Of a stretch of 56,901 nt of DNA, positions 1 through 8,736 are shown piece after piece. A program made the position numbers and the translations under genes. Source of the stretch: Prochloron sp. SulCav_FS08_3_32_3330 (GTDB taxonomy: Bacteria > Cyanobacteriota > Cyanobacteriia > Cyanobacteriales > DYNF01); NCBI GenBank assembly GCA_020721205.1, contig DYNF01000006.1:1-56901 (forward strand). The letters run 5' to 3'. The notes under the pieces were generated by a model. It was not told the origin of the DNA. It ran no database searches and worked only from the letters and a program-made list of their open reading frames with translations. Within the stretch, counting starts at the first letter, position 1, and each line of letters starts with the position of its first letter.

Positions 1-88
1 GTTTCTTTGGGTAAGAAGCTCATTTCTCAGCGATAGCGGAAATGAGTAGTTCACTCTAATTTTCTTTCAGAAATTGATAATTATTCGC

Positions 89-94
89 TACAAT
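89..94 (+). promoter_or_regulatory. -10 box of yfr1
   Basis: TACAAT lies seven bases upstream of the inferred Yfr1 5' end at about 101, which is also the first base of its 5' stem. The -35 region around 66-71 (TTCAGA) is weak. A second -10-like hexamer, TAGAAT at 105-110, lies inside the RNA and would remove half the first hairpin, so it is less likely. Confidence 0.5.
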
Positions 95-100
95 AGAGAT

Positions 101-180
101 AGCTTAGAATAGTGAAAACTTTTTAGGCTCACTCCTCACACCACAATCCGCTCAAATGCAAATTTGAGCGGTTTCCTTTT
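101..180 (+). ncRNA. yfr1: Yfr1 small regulatory RNA
   Basis: Seen: the unpaired core ACTCCTCACAC at 131-141 is the ultraconserved Yfr1 motif. It is preceded by a long hairpin (101-109 pairs with 121-129, inner pairs 111-113/118-120, GAAA loop) and followed by a terminator hairpin (148-157 pairs with 162-171, GCAA loop) and a T-rich tail. Known: Yfr1 is a short cyanobacterial RNA with exactly this hairpin/single-stranded core/terminator layout; in Prochlorococcus it base-pairs with porin mRNAs. The 5' end is inferred from the -10 box at 89-94. In many cyanobacteria Yfr1 lies near guaB/trxA; here the left neighbour is outside the window and the right one is a glycoside hydrolase. Confidence 0.9.
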
Positions 181-189
181 GACACAACC

Positions 190-246
190 GTTTTCATTCT
201 CCGTAAGCAACGGGTTAAAACCCGTGGTCAAAAAAAGAATGAAAAC
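190..246. repeat. Nested palindromic repeat
   Basis: Outer inverted repeat of 11 bases (190-200 and 236-246) encloses an inner hairpin AACGGGTTAAAACCCGT. The inner hairpin is related to the AACGGGTT/AACCCGTT hairpins at 18985-19006 and 33818-33841. It lies between Yfr1 and the first protein gene. I see no gene in 181-348 beyond this element. Confidence 0.6.
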
Positions 247-348
247 TTAATAATACATTTATACTTAATTGTAATTACGGTATCGAATAGAATATAATCA
301 AGATTAATTTTTCAAATTAGGTAATTTAGAGGCTAAATTTAGAGGAAA

Positions 349-3147
349 ATGGTGTTGAGAAAAAAAGACTGTGATCATCCTTCACAATTTAAGTTTTTAT
401 TAAAACTTATTTCCGGTTTAACTCTTATATCTTTCTGGGGATTCAATATTAATGATGTTGCATTATCTCAAACCCTACAAATAGGAGTTGTAAAAGCAGA
501 GGAAAATACTTCGCAATGGGAAGAAATAAATACTCGTTTAAGGGGAATGAATATAGATTATTGTACCCTTGAACTCTCTCGTTTTCCTCAACAATTAGCC
601 CTCAGTGAGTTAAATACTCTCTTTTTTCCTAATCTGAAAACTTGGAGTTATATTGAAGTTAAAACCCTTGAAGACTGGTTAAATCAAGGTAATCAGGTGA
701 TTGTATCTGGAGAAACCGGAGCTAATTCTAGCCCAGATGTGAAAAATAAATTGCGATCGCTATTAGGAGCTTATTGGGGTTTTGCCCTCACTACGAAAAC
801 GACTCTTAATCCTGTCACCATCCAACAACAAGACTGGTTAAATCCTCGCCCCCCTACGGATCAAATCGCTGGAGGCGTGATCATCCCTTTTGGGGTAAAT
901 AGTTATACCGCCGCCGTTTGGAATACATCCGGCAGTCTTCCGGCTATCGTCATGGGCGATCGCACCGTCTTCATGGGGTGGAAATGGGGTCAAGATGAAG
1001 TAGCCCCTTCAAGACTAGATCAGGCTTGGCTGAGGGGAATTTTGCACCGTTACGGCACTTTACCCCCACCTCAGACCACCACAGGAATGCCCTGTAGTGC
1101 TAGAAATAGTCAAACTGAGACTATTTTACCCCCACCTCAGAATGAAGATACCAGTGAATCCTCTCAACTAGATCAGACTATTATGAGTAATGAATCCTCT
1201 GAACTAAATCAACCCATGATAGAGGAAGAATTACCCACAGAAAATCCAGAGATTAATCAAGAGGTTACACCGCCAGAAATAGCAGGATTACCCCCTCAAA
1301 GGGAAAATCCGCCGGAAAATACCAAGCCATCAAGGGTAAGGACTGAAACCCCCGTTACCGAAACGATCATTGATGAAAATTTTTCTCCATCAACTCCACC
1401 TCCTGAAAATTTTAATTGGCATCGAGAATTATTGATTAAAGGAGAGGATTTAAGAGGTTTAATCAATCGTTTTGAAAGTACCTTTTTAACCGCTCAAGCT
1501 TATGAAACTGAGGTAAATAGAGAATTAACTTTAGAGGATAAAGGTATGAATTTAACCTCTCATACTACCTCTAATTCTCTGATTGAAGAAGCAAAAACTG
1601 AATTAAATTTTGTTTTAGAGTTAATTGATCAAAGTAATTATGAAGAAGCTGAGATTAAACTCTTAACGATTAAAAATAAATTGCTGGAAAATTATCCGAG
1701 CGATCGCAACTTAGCACAGCCCGAAATCCGTTATGTATGGCTAGATCGAGGCACAATCGTGAAAGCAAAATCAGAAGCAGATTTAATTCCCTTATTTGAT
1801 CAATTTGCTCAAGCCGGAATTAATATTATTTTTATGGAAACTCTGAATGCAGGTTATACAATTTATCCTAGTAATATTGCACCGGAGCAAAATCCTCTAG
1901 TTAAAGGCTGGGATCCTCTTAAAAGTGCCGTTAAATTAGCACATGAAAGGGGAATAGAATTACACGCATGGCTGTGGATGTTTGCCACAGCAAACCAACG
2001 CCATAACGAAATTTTAAATCAACCTCAAAATTATTTAGGGACAGTATTATCTGAGCATCCTGAGTGGGTGATTACGGATAATAAAGGTAATTTATTTCAA
2101 CCTAGCAGTAAAAAAGCATTTTTAGATCCCGCAAACCCTGAAGTTAGAGCTTATTTACTCTCTATTTTAGATGAAATTGTTACCCATTATAATGTAGATG
2201 GGATTCAATTAGATTATATCCGTTATCCGTTTCAAAGTGTATATGGAAATGATACTCATGGTTATGGTTTATCCTCAAGACAACAGTTTTTTAAACTTAC
2301 AGGAGTTGATCCAATTACCTTAACATTTAACGATAATTTATGGGAAAAATGGACAGATTTTCGTACTCAACAAATAGATAGTTTTGTTGCCACAGTATCT
2401 CAAAGATTGAAAGAAAAAAAACCAAATTTAATTTTATCGGCGGCGGTTTTTCCTATGCCTTATTATGAAAGAATTGATAAAATTCAACAAAATTGGGAAA
2501 AGTGGATTAAAGAAGATTATATTGACTTATTATTACCCATGACTTATGCGGAAAATACGACGGATTTAGAAAGATTAACTAAGCCAGTTTTTCGAGAAAA
2601 TTTTGCCGGATCAACCTTAATTTTACCCGGATTAAAATTACAAAATCAATCAGAAATGATGGTATTAGATCAAGTGCAACTGGTGCGAAGTTTACCCACT
2701 TTAGGTTATGGTTTATTTGCGGCAGACACTTTTAATTCTAATATTTATGACGTATTTTTCCGTACTCAAGGCAATCAAAATTTGACTAATAATCGAGAAA
2801 TTTTACCTCATCGTCAACCTTTTTTAGCCGTTATTCAACGCTATCAAAGATTACAACAAGAATGGAATTTTTGGTTAAATTACGGGCAATTAAATATAGA
2901 TGAAACTACTTTAAAAAATTGGAAAGAAGCCCAAATAAAATTAACAAATCGTTTACAAACTTTAGTAAATGAACCAACAGAAAGAAACTTTTTATTAACA
3001 CAATTAGAATTAGGAATTTTTAAAAGTGATTTTAAAATATGGATGAAAGAATATAAAAAAGTTAATAGTTATCAAGTGGAAGTATGGAATAATCGTTTAT
3101 TAGCATTAGAAGAATTATTAAATTATGGAGAAAATATGATTAAATAG
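349..3147 (+). CDS. Secreted GHL10-family glycoside hydrolase-like protein
   Basis: A 932-residue exported protein. Residues 1-41 form a signal peptide (basic start, hydrophobic core, cleavage near ALSQT). Residues 45-240 look like a compact alpha/beta domain I cannot name. Residues 245-355 are a Pro/Glu/Thr-rich linker and 400-450 are helical. From about residue 460 to 770 there is a GHL10 (PF02638-type) TIM barrel, with the signatures RYVWLDRG, ELHAWLWMF, LDPANPEVR and DGIQLDYIRYPF. The family is thought to act on cell-wall or envelope polysaccharide; the substrate here is unknown. The start is backed by AGAGGA four bases upstream. Transcribed alone, with a palindromic repeat just after the stop. 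Confidence 0.85.
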   Translation: MVLRKKDCDHPSQFKFLLKLISGLTLISFWGFNINDVALSQTLQIGVVKAEENTSQWEEINTRLRGMNIDYCTLELSRFPQQLALSELNTLFFPNLKTWSYIEVKTLEDWLNQGNQVIVSGETGANSSPDVKNKLRSLLGAYWGFALTTKTTLNPVTIQQQDWLNPRPPTDQIAGGVIIPFGVNSYTAAVWNTSGSLPAIVMGDRTVFMGWKWGQDEVAPSRLDQAWLRGILHRYGTLPPPQTTTGMPCSARNSQTETILPPPQNEDTSESSQLDQTIMSNESSELNQPMIEEELPTENPEINQEVTPPEIAGLPPQRENPPENTKPSRVRTETPVTETIIDENFSPSTPPPENFNWHRELLIKGEDLRGLINRFESTFLTAQAYETEVNRELTLEDKGMNLTSHTTSNSLIEEAKTELNFVLELIDQSNYEEAEIKLLTIKNKLLENYPSDRNLAQPEIRYVWLDRGTIVKAKSEADLIPLFDQFAQAGINIIFMETLNAGYTIYPSNIAPEQNPLVKGWDPLKSAVKLAHERGIELHAWLWMFATANQRHNEILNQPQNYLGTVLSEHPEWVITDNKGNLFQPSSKKAFLDPANPEVRAYLLSILDEIVTHYNVDGIQLDYIRYPFQSVYGNDTHGYGLSSRQQFFKLTGVDPITLTFNDNLWEKWTDFRTQQIDSFVATVSQRLKEKKPNLILSAAVFPMPYYERIDKIQQNWEKWIKEDYIDLLLPMTYAENTTDLERLTKPVFRENFAGSTLILPGLKLQNQSEMMVLDQVQLVRSLPTLGYGLFAADTFNSNIYDVFFRTQGNQNLTNNREILPHRQPFLAVIQRYQRLQQEWNFWLNYGQLNIDETTLKNWKEAQIKLTNRLQTLVNEPTERNFLLTQLELGIFKSDFKIWMKEYKKVNSYQVEVWNNRLLALEELLNYGENMIK

Positions 3148-3155
3148 ACTTTTTT

Positions 3156-3182
3156 GTTCGTTGTTGCGCTTTAGCGCTATAG
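3156..3182. repeat. GTTCGTTGTTG-type palindromic repeat
   Basis: GTTCGTTGTTG followed by the palindrome GCGCTTTAGCGC, eight bases after the stop of the GHL10 gene. It is the first of a family found at 13471, 33850, 36282, 39439, 40143, 54421 and 56823, mostly at gene 3' ends. Confidence 0.7.
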
Positions 3183-3208
3183 AATTGTATATTATATTAA
3201 TCTTTCCT

Positions 3209-5707
3209 CTAATTAATAATACCTAAACTTTCATAAATATCTTGATAATTTGTTGTATCAGGGGATAAAGAATAAGCCCATAAAGCTAATTGTTTAAGCA
3301 TTTCTGGCGGAATTTTATTGTTTTCTATTCCTGATAATAAAGTTTTCATAAAAAAATTGCTCACATATTGACGCACTAGATTATGATCAGAATATTTAGC
3401 CATCGCAACAGCTTCATCGAATTTATCATTTAACATTAAATTTTGAATTTGAGATAATTCTTGAGTAAAACTATAAATTTCTTGCACTGTAGAATCATCA
3501 GGATATAATTCATATACCCATTTTCCTAAAGTATAAATATCATTAAAATTTAATTCATTATTTTTAAATCCTTCCATTAAAATATGAATAAATAATTCAG
3601 CCACAATCATTTTTATTTTATCATATTTAGATTGTTTTGCTTGTTCAATTGCTTCTTCAAATCGTTTTTCATTTAACAAATTATTAATCACACTTAATTC
3701 TTTTTCAAATTTTAATTTTTCAATTAAATCTTTGACTACAGGATTATTTGGATCTAATTTTTCGAGGTTTTTTAATTCAGAATAAGCTTGAATATTACTA
3801 ATTTTTTCCTGTGCTAAATTAAGGATAATTTTTTGTGCTTGATATTCAGCAAAATAGTTTAAAGAAGCGGGAGTTTCAATTAAATTATACCAAAATTGAG
3901 AAAATTCTAAATGTTCATTAAAATATTCAATATTCTGACGTTGTTTTTGACAAATTTGATCAAGATATTCCACCGATTCTAAAGAAGATAAAATTTCATT
4001 TTTGATCTCATTTAAAAACAAACTTGATTGAGACCATTGATTATTTTCTAAGTAAAAACAACCGAGATGATAATAGACAAAAGTTTGAGCAAATTTTTCA
4101 ATTTCAGAAGTAATAGAAGCAGGTTTTATGGTCAAAGCACGAATCATATCTTTTTCTAAACAAGCGGCAACAGCATAACCCCAAGGGGTATATAATGTGC
4201 CTAATATCGTTACAGGAAGATAGAGATATTTTTCTTGTTTATAATATTTTTCGTAACAGCCGGGAGTAATAAATATCTGATTAATTTTAATCGGTTCATT
4301 TTCCGGTTCTTTCATTAAAATTAATGCCCATTTTTCTCGACGATAACTATCTCTTAAATCTAAATAGGTTTCTAAGTTATTTTGTTTCACTTCTTCGAGA
4401 TATTCTTCTAATAATTCTTGTAAATTTTGAGTAAGTTCTTGTTGATTAATCTCCTCATAATTTAACCAAGCAATATTTTTAATAATTGGATTATTTTCCA
4501 AATTAATAAAAGTATTTATCCAAAGAAAAATTAAATCTTTTAGACTATGTTTATCTTCTTGAAAGAGATAATATTGAGAGACCATTAAATTATGTAAAGA
4601 AATCACATTTGGGTTTTTCTGCCATTGTTTTTCTGCTAGTTGATTTAATTGATTTAAAGTTAATTTTTGTTCTTTCCATTGTGCTGATTGTAAATAAGGA
4701 ATAATATGAGATTCTAAATTTTTTTTCACAAGAGGATCTTTCCCAAATTTTTGCATAAAATCTTGAGTAGCGGATTGAGCTTTTTCCATCGCTTTTAAAT
4801 TAACAAATTCTTCAATCTGTTTAATTTTTGTCAATCGCTCTCTCAAAACTAAATCTTTAATAATTTCTTGCTGTTTTTTGATCTTTAAAATAGGTAAATA
4901 TTGCCAATATTTATAGACATCTTTCCATTGTTTTTGTTGAGCATAAATAAACCCTTGAAAATAATAACTTTGCTCATTTTTAATATTTTTAAATACGTTT
5001 AAAGCTTCCGTTAATTGACCAAGTTTAATTAAAATAATTCCTAAACGAATTAAATAATTTTCTCTTTCAGGAATAAGTTTAATTGCTCTTTGATATTTCT
5101 CTTTAGCAAGGAGAAAATTTCCCGCTTTTTCTGCTAATAATCCCGCCATAAAATAGGCTTTCCCCGCAATAATTTCTTGTAATTGTAAGAACAATTGTTT
5201 ACCATCACTACGGGGAAATTGATGCACTAAAGGCTGTAATAATAAAAAAGCTTCTTGAAAACAACCTTGATCTAATAATTCATAAACTTTAATTAAATTT
5301 TTTTCATATTCTTTTTCTTCTTGAAGACGGGCAGAACAATTTTGAATTGCTAGGCTAACTTTTTCGGTCAAAAATATTTTTTTTGCTTCTAAAAATTGCC
5401 CTAATGCCTGTTTAAAAAAACCTTGGTTAAAAAAGGTTTCCCCTTGATTAAATAAATCTTGAAATTGATGTCTCCAATTAATTTTTTCTTGACAACGTTG
5501 AGCGGCTATGACAATTTTTTCTTGGGGAATTAAATAATTTGATTGTTGATATAAATTAAAAGCTTCTGCTAATTTTTTTGTTTCAAAAGGATCCCCTTGA
5601 TCAGCTTTTTCTAATGCTTCTGCTTTAGCCATAATTTCCTGAAATTTATTGACTTTTTCCTGCCATTCCTGTGGATTATACTGAATTTCTTGTAAAATAT
5701 TTGTCAT
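3209..5707 (-). CDS. Large TPR-repeat protein of the Hsp70-like operon
   Basis: An 832-residue, mostly helical, Lys/Glu/Gln/Asn-rich soluble protein with no signal peptide or membrane span. TPR-like helical hairpins cover roughly residues 80-330 (e.g. GETFFNQGFFKQALGQFLEA, AEKAGNFLLAKEKYQRAI). The last ~170 residues hold two ~80-residue copies of one helical unit, each starting (L)NEKRFEEAIEQAK / LNDKFDEAVAMAK. It is last in the operon: its ATG overlaps the stop of the zinc-ribbon gene by four bases (ATGA), so translation is probably coupled. TPR proteins commonly scaffold Hsp70s, which fits the neighbour, but the partner assignment is inferred. Confidence 0.75.
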   Translation of the reverse strand: MTNILQEIQYNPQEWQEKVNKFQEIMAKAEALEKADQGDPFETKKLAEAFNLYQQSNYLIPQEKIVIAAQRCQEKINWRHQFQDLFNQGETFFNQGFFKQALGQFLEAKKIFLTEKVSLAIQNCSARLQEEKEYEKNLIKVYELLDQGCFQEAFLLLQPLVHQFPRSDGKQLFLQLQEIIAGKAYFMAGLLAEKAGNFLLAKEKYQRAIKLIPERENYLIRLGIILIKLGQLTEALNVFKNIKNEQSYYFQGFIYAQQKQWKDVYKYWQYLPILKIKKQQEIIKDLVLRERLTKIKQIEEFVNLKAMEKAQSATQDFMQKFGKDPLVKKNLESHIIPYLQSAQWKEQKLTLNQLNQLAEKQWQKNPNVISLHNLMVSQYYLFQEDKHSLKDLIFLWINTFINLENNPIIKNIAWLNYEEINQQELTQNLQELLEEYLEEVKQNNLETYLDLRDSYRREKWALILMKEPENEPIKINQIFITPGCYEKYYKQEKYLYLPVTILGTLYTPWGYAVAACLEKDMIRALTIKPASITSEIEKFAQTFVYYHLGCFYLENNQWSQSSLFLNEIKNEILSSLESVEYLDQICQKQRQNIEYFNEHLEFSQFWYNLIETPASLNYFAEYQAQKIILNLAQEKISNIQAYSELKNLEKLDPNNPVVKDLIEKLKFEKELSVINNLLNEKRFEEAIEQAKQSKYDKIKMIVAELFIHILMEGFKNNELNFNDIYTLGKWVYELYPDDSTVQEIYSFTQELSQIQNLMLNDKFDEAVAMAKYSDHNLVRQYVSNFFMKTLLSGIENNKIPPEMLKQLALWAYSLSPDTTNYQDIYESLGIIN

Positions 5708-5913
5708 AATATTAACCTACCTAAACTTATGCTTATTAATAATAATATTATAACAAATAATATCAGCAAATAAGATTTATTTCCAGAAGTTTTTTCCACA
5801 GGCGGTAATTCCAGTAACATTCTAATTAAAGATAAATCTGTCTCACAATTGGGACAAATATTTTCTTCTATTTCCTTGCGATCGCAGACGGGACAAGTAA
5901 TTTTTTTAGACAT
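5704..5913 (-). CDS. Zinc-ribbon tail-anchored small membrane protein
   Basis: 69 residues. Four cysteines (C7, C10, C20, C23 in CPVC...CPNC) form a zinc ribbon, then a short linker and one strongly hydrophobic helix (about residues 47-68) at the very C-terminus. This predicts a tail-anchored protein with the ribbon in the cytoplasm. It lies between the Hsp70-like and TPR genes, 44 bases after the former and overlapping the latter by four, and may tether the pair to the membrane (inference). No named family recognised. Confidence 0.75.
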   Translation of the reverse strand: MSKKITCPVCDRKEIEENICPNCETDLSLIRMLLELPPVEKTSGNKSYLLILFVIILLLISISLGRLIL

Positions 5914-5957
5914 CTTAAATAATTCAAAATTCTTAATTCTTAATTCAAAAATAAATA

Positions 5958-8171
5958 TTAACGACTTAAGCCAGTAGCCACATTTCCAGTAGGAAGATCC
6001 TGCTCAAAAAATTGACGAACATCTGGTAATAATTCCTGCATTAAACGATCAGATTCTAACATATTTCCTCTCTCTATTGCTTCCAGTAATTGAGCAAATT
6101 GAGAAGCCATAGCTTTACCCTTTGTCGGATTGAGATGATGGGCGCGACGAATGCCATCTCGACACAATAAAAGCATCTTAATTTCATCAGCTAGATTCTC
6201 TCTTTCTTTGCGTCCATCTTCAATTAATTTTTGCAATTTTGACAGATTTCTTAAAGCAATTGCCTCCCTTAATTCAGCAATTAAATTATTCAATCTTTCC
6301 CGTTGCATTTCATCAATTAAATCCCCACAACAATGGAGAGCAAATTCAAATTCAGCCATTAAAAATTCCCCAATATCATAATCTTCACAAGCAAATTTTT
6401 CTAACATTTGTAACTTTTCTTTCGCTACTTTTAACCGATCTTCTTGAATTTTGCCATGATTACTTTGAATTTGATTTGCGGCTTTAATCACCTCTCCAGC
6501 CAAGTTATAAGCCTCATCTACCCCCTTATCTGTTAAATTTCCATCCTCATTTAATTGATTAATTAATGTTTCCACTTGACGAGAAATTTCCTCATCTACT
6601 CCCCCTCTCGAAAAAGAACAACTCACTTTCATCGCCGGATTATGCTTTAAAGCCGCCGTAATTTGTAGGGAATTATTCTTTTCATCTAATTCTACTGTAA
6701 CTAAAACCTCAGTTCCTTGGGCATAACTGCGATCCAATGCTAACCACATTTCACCAATCCTCTCATTCCTCTGAATATTGTCAAGAGCTTCACTCACTTG
6801 ATCCGGACTAAAAAATTTAAAATGAATTAAACGCTGTCCTTGTGCCTGAGTTTTAAAAGTATGAGATTTAATCACAGGTAGCATTTCGCCCTTTTTGACA
6901 ATAGGAAAACGCTCTTGATTCACTAACTCAATATAATAATCCCTCGAAACCGTAGTTTCCTTATTTGTCAATCCTGCCGCCACGATCGCCGCCCCTTCTG
7001 CCACCGCATACATGGGACGAGGATGAACTACCACCTTATCCTCAGAAAAAACCTCTTTAACCTTCCTTTGTACCAGAGGAATCTGAGAAGAGCCTCCCAC
7101 CAATAACACCACATCAATTAAATCTAAATCAAACTCAGATTCCTTTAAAGCCTCTTGACAAATAGCGATGGATCGATCCACTAAAGAGGTAATCATTTCT
7201 TCAAACTGTTGCCGATTTAAACTCACATCCACATACACAGCCATGCCCAACTCATCTAATAAAGGTGTAGAGGGCATTATAGACACTTGTTCAACATGAG
7301 AAAGTTCAATTTTCGCTTTTTCTACAGCTATTTTTAAATCTCCTAAGAATCTAATCTTTTGATAATGAGGCATTTTATTAATTAATTCGTCAATATTATT
7401 TAATTCCTCTTGAATTTCAACTTGTTTTTTAACAAAATTAATTAAATAATTATCAATATCATCTCCACCTAACCACAGATCTCCGGCTTTTCCTGACTCA
7501 ATAAAATCATTACCAGAAGAAGTAATTACAGAGGAATCAAATGTTCCTCCTCCGAAATCATAGACTAAAATTGTTTTTACTTCCTCAGAATCAGGTTTAA
7601 ACCCGTAGGAAATTGCCGCCGCCGTTGGTTCTGCTAAAAGTTCACAATCTATTAAACCCGCCCTTCTTGCCGCCATTTGAGTCCCATAACGCTGTTTATC
7701 ATTAAAATAAGCAGGAATTGTGACCACAGCTTGACTAATTTGTCCGGTTTGTCCCCTAAATTCTTGATAATTTTGGGCATTTTGAATCACTTTTCTTAAA
7801 ATTTGAGCGCTTATTTCTTCGGGACTATATTCTTTTTCTCCTAAAATAACGGAAAGACTATTTTCAGTTCCCTCAGAAGACTTCGTGATTTTATATTTTA
7901 ATTGGGATAATTGTTGCTGAACAATAGGATCAGCAAAACCCCTTCCCATTAACCGTTTAATGGAAACAATCACATTTTCAGGATCAGCCCTCAGTTGATT
8001 ATAAGCTGTTTCTCCCACAATAAACTGATCTTGACAAACACAAACCACAGATCGAGTTAATTTGCGATCAGGAGGAGTATTATCAACAGCCGTCACCACC
8101 TCAACTTCAGCCCATTTAAACCCAGCAACGGTGTTAGTTGTACCTAGATCAATCCCAACAAGATTACCCAT
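5958..8171 (-). CDS. Hsp70/DnaK-family ATPase, divergent C-terminus
   Basis: 737 residues. The N-terminal nucleotide-binding domain is complete: GIDLGTTNT (6-14), TIPAYFND (151-158), EPTAAAISYG (181-190), DFGGGTFD (205-212) and LLVGGSSQIP near 360. After about residue 400 the substrate-binding region is not canonical DnaK: a short beta part, then a long helical tail with no EEVD-like end. It is therefore a specialised Hsp70 paralogue and not the housekeeping DnaK. First gene of the operon with the zinc-ribbon and TPR genes. No GrpE or J-protein gene is nearby. Confidence 0.88.
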   Translation of the reverse strand: MGNLVGIDLGTTNTVAGFKWAEVEVVTAVDNTPPDRKLTRSVVCVCQDQFIVGETAYNQLRADPENVIVSIKRLMGRGFADPIVQQQLSQLKYKITKSSEGTENSLSVILGEKEYSPEEISAQILRKVIQNAQNYQEFRGQTGQISQAVVTIPAYFNDKQRYGTQMAARRAGLIDCELLAEPTAAAISYGFKPDSEEVKTILVYDFGGGTFDSSVITSSGNDFIESGKAGDLWLGGDDIDNYLINFVKKQVEIQEELNNIDELINKMPHYQKIRFLGDLKIAVEKAKIELSHVEQVSIMPSTPLLDELGMAVYVDVSLNRQQFEEMITSLVDRSIAICQEALKESEFDLDLIDVVLLVGGSSQIPLVQRKVKEVFSEDKVVVHPRPMYAVAEGAAIVAAGLTNKETTVSRDYYIELVNQERFPIVKKGEMLPVIKSHTFKTQAQGQRLIHFKFFSPDQVSEALDNIQRNERIGEMWLALDRSYAQGTEVLVTVELDEKNNSLQITAALKHNPAMKVSCSFSRGGVDEEISRQVETLINQLNEDGNLTDKGVDEAYNLAGEVIKAANQIQSNHGKIQEDRLKVAKEKLQMLEKFACEDYDIGEFLMAEFEFALHCCGDLIDEMQRERLNNLIAELREAIALRNLSKLQKLIEDGRKERENLADEIKMLLLCRDGIRRAHHLNPTKGKAMASQFAQLLEAIERGNMLESDRLMQELLPDVRQFFEQDLPTGNVATGLSR

Positions 8172-8211
8172 ATTAATTCAAAATTCACAATTTAAAAATA
8201 CAAAAATACTT

Positions 8212-8234
8212 GAAACAGGTAAAATACCTGTTTC
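8212..8234. repeat. Perfect 10-bp hairpin upstream of the Hsp70-like gene
   Basis: GAAACAGGTA and TACCTGTTTC pair around an AAA loop in the 5' region of the Hsp70-like gene. It could be a leader hairpin or a stray repeat; there is no U-tract typical of a terminator on either strand. Confidence 0.45.
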
Positions 8235-8370
8235 ATTGTGCTATTAGTTATTATAACTAAATATTAGTTTAATTTTATTCTTGTTTTTTGGCAATTGTTT
8301 TAACAATATTTAAAGAAAATTTTAATAATTGAGTAATTTGTCTGTAATGATCCTACAATTACTTAATACC

Positions 8371-8687
8371 TATAATTTAAAATCCGATGTTTTTAAACAT
8401 CGGATTTTAAAAATTTAATTATGATCAAAATTAGAAGAAAGTCCTTTAATTTTTTGTTGGACAAGATCAAGATTAATCTTCAATTCTTCAGCAATTTGGA
8501 TCGGGGTTAAACCTAATTTAATTAAGAGAGGAATTGTCTCTAATTTCCCTTCAATCTTGCCTTCAATCTTGCCTTCTTTTTTCACCTCTTTATAAAATTG
8601 AGTTTCTGTCCATTCTGTTAAATTAAACATAGTTTCTAACTCCTGACGACTAAGTTTTGGAAATTTGTAAATGATGATCTTCTCTAT
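8371..8687 (-). pseudogene. Duplicated 3' fragment of the Rpn nuclease gene
   Basis: A direct tandem copy of 8693-8997, nearly identical. It carries the last ~90 codons of the adjacent Rpn-family gene plus its 3' hairpin. The fragment's reading frame (8415-8687) encodes the same IEKIIIYKFPKL...SSNFDHN tail, with one extra 12-base KIEG unit. An open frame extends upstream through the second hairpin to 8792, but its first ~35 residues are a different-frame reading of the duplicated gene end, so I treat it as non-functional. The copies are separated by five bases (8688-8692). Confidence 0.8.
8379..8408 (-). terminator. Hairpin terminator, fragment copy
   Basis: A 14-base stem (AAAATCCGATGTTT / AAACATCGGATTTT, loop TT) directly after the duplicated fragment's stop. 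It matches the hairpin at 8701-8732, but the loop sequence is in the opposite orientation. Confidence 0.6.
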
Positions 8688-8700
8688 ATTTTTATAATTT

Positions 8701-8732
8701 AAAATCCGATGTTTAAAAACATCGGATGTTTT
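8701..8732 (-). terminator. Hairpin terminator of the Rpn nuclease gene
   Basis: ATCCGATGTTT pairs with AAACATCGGAT, flanked by A- and T-rich arms, immediately downstream of the nuclease stop codon at 8737. The outer arms are imperfect. Confidence 0.6.
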
Positions 8733-8736
8733 AAAT

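Noticed and set aside
6151-6487. Plus-strand open frames opposite the Hsp70-like gene
   Set aside because: They are antisense to a conserved coding sequence and show no domain, ribosome site or plausible composition.
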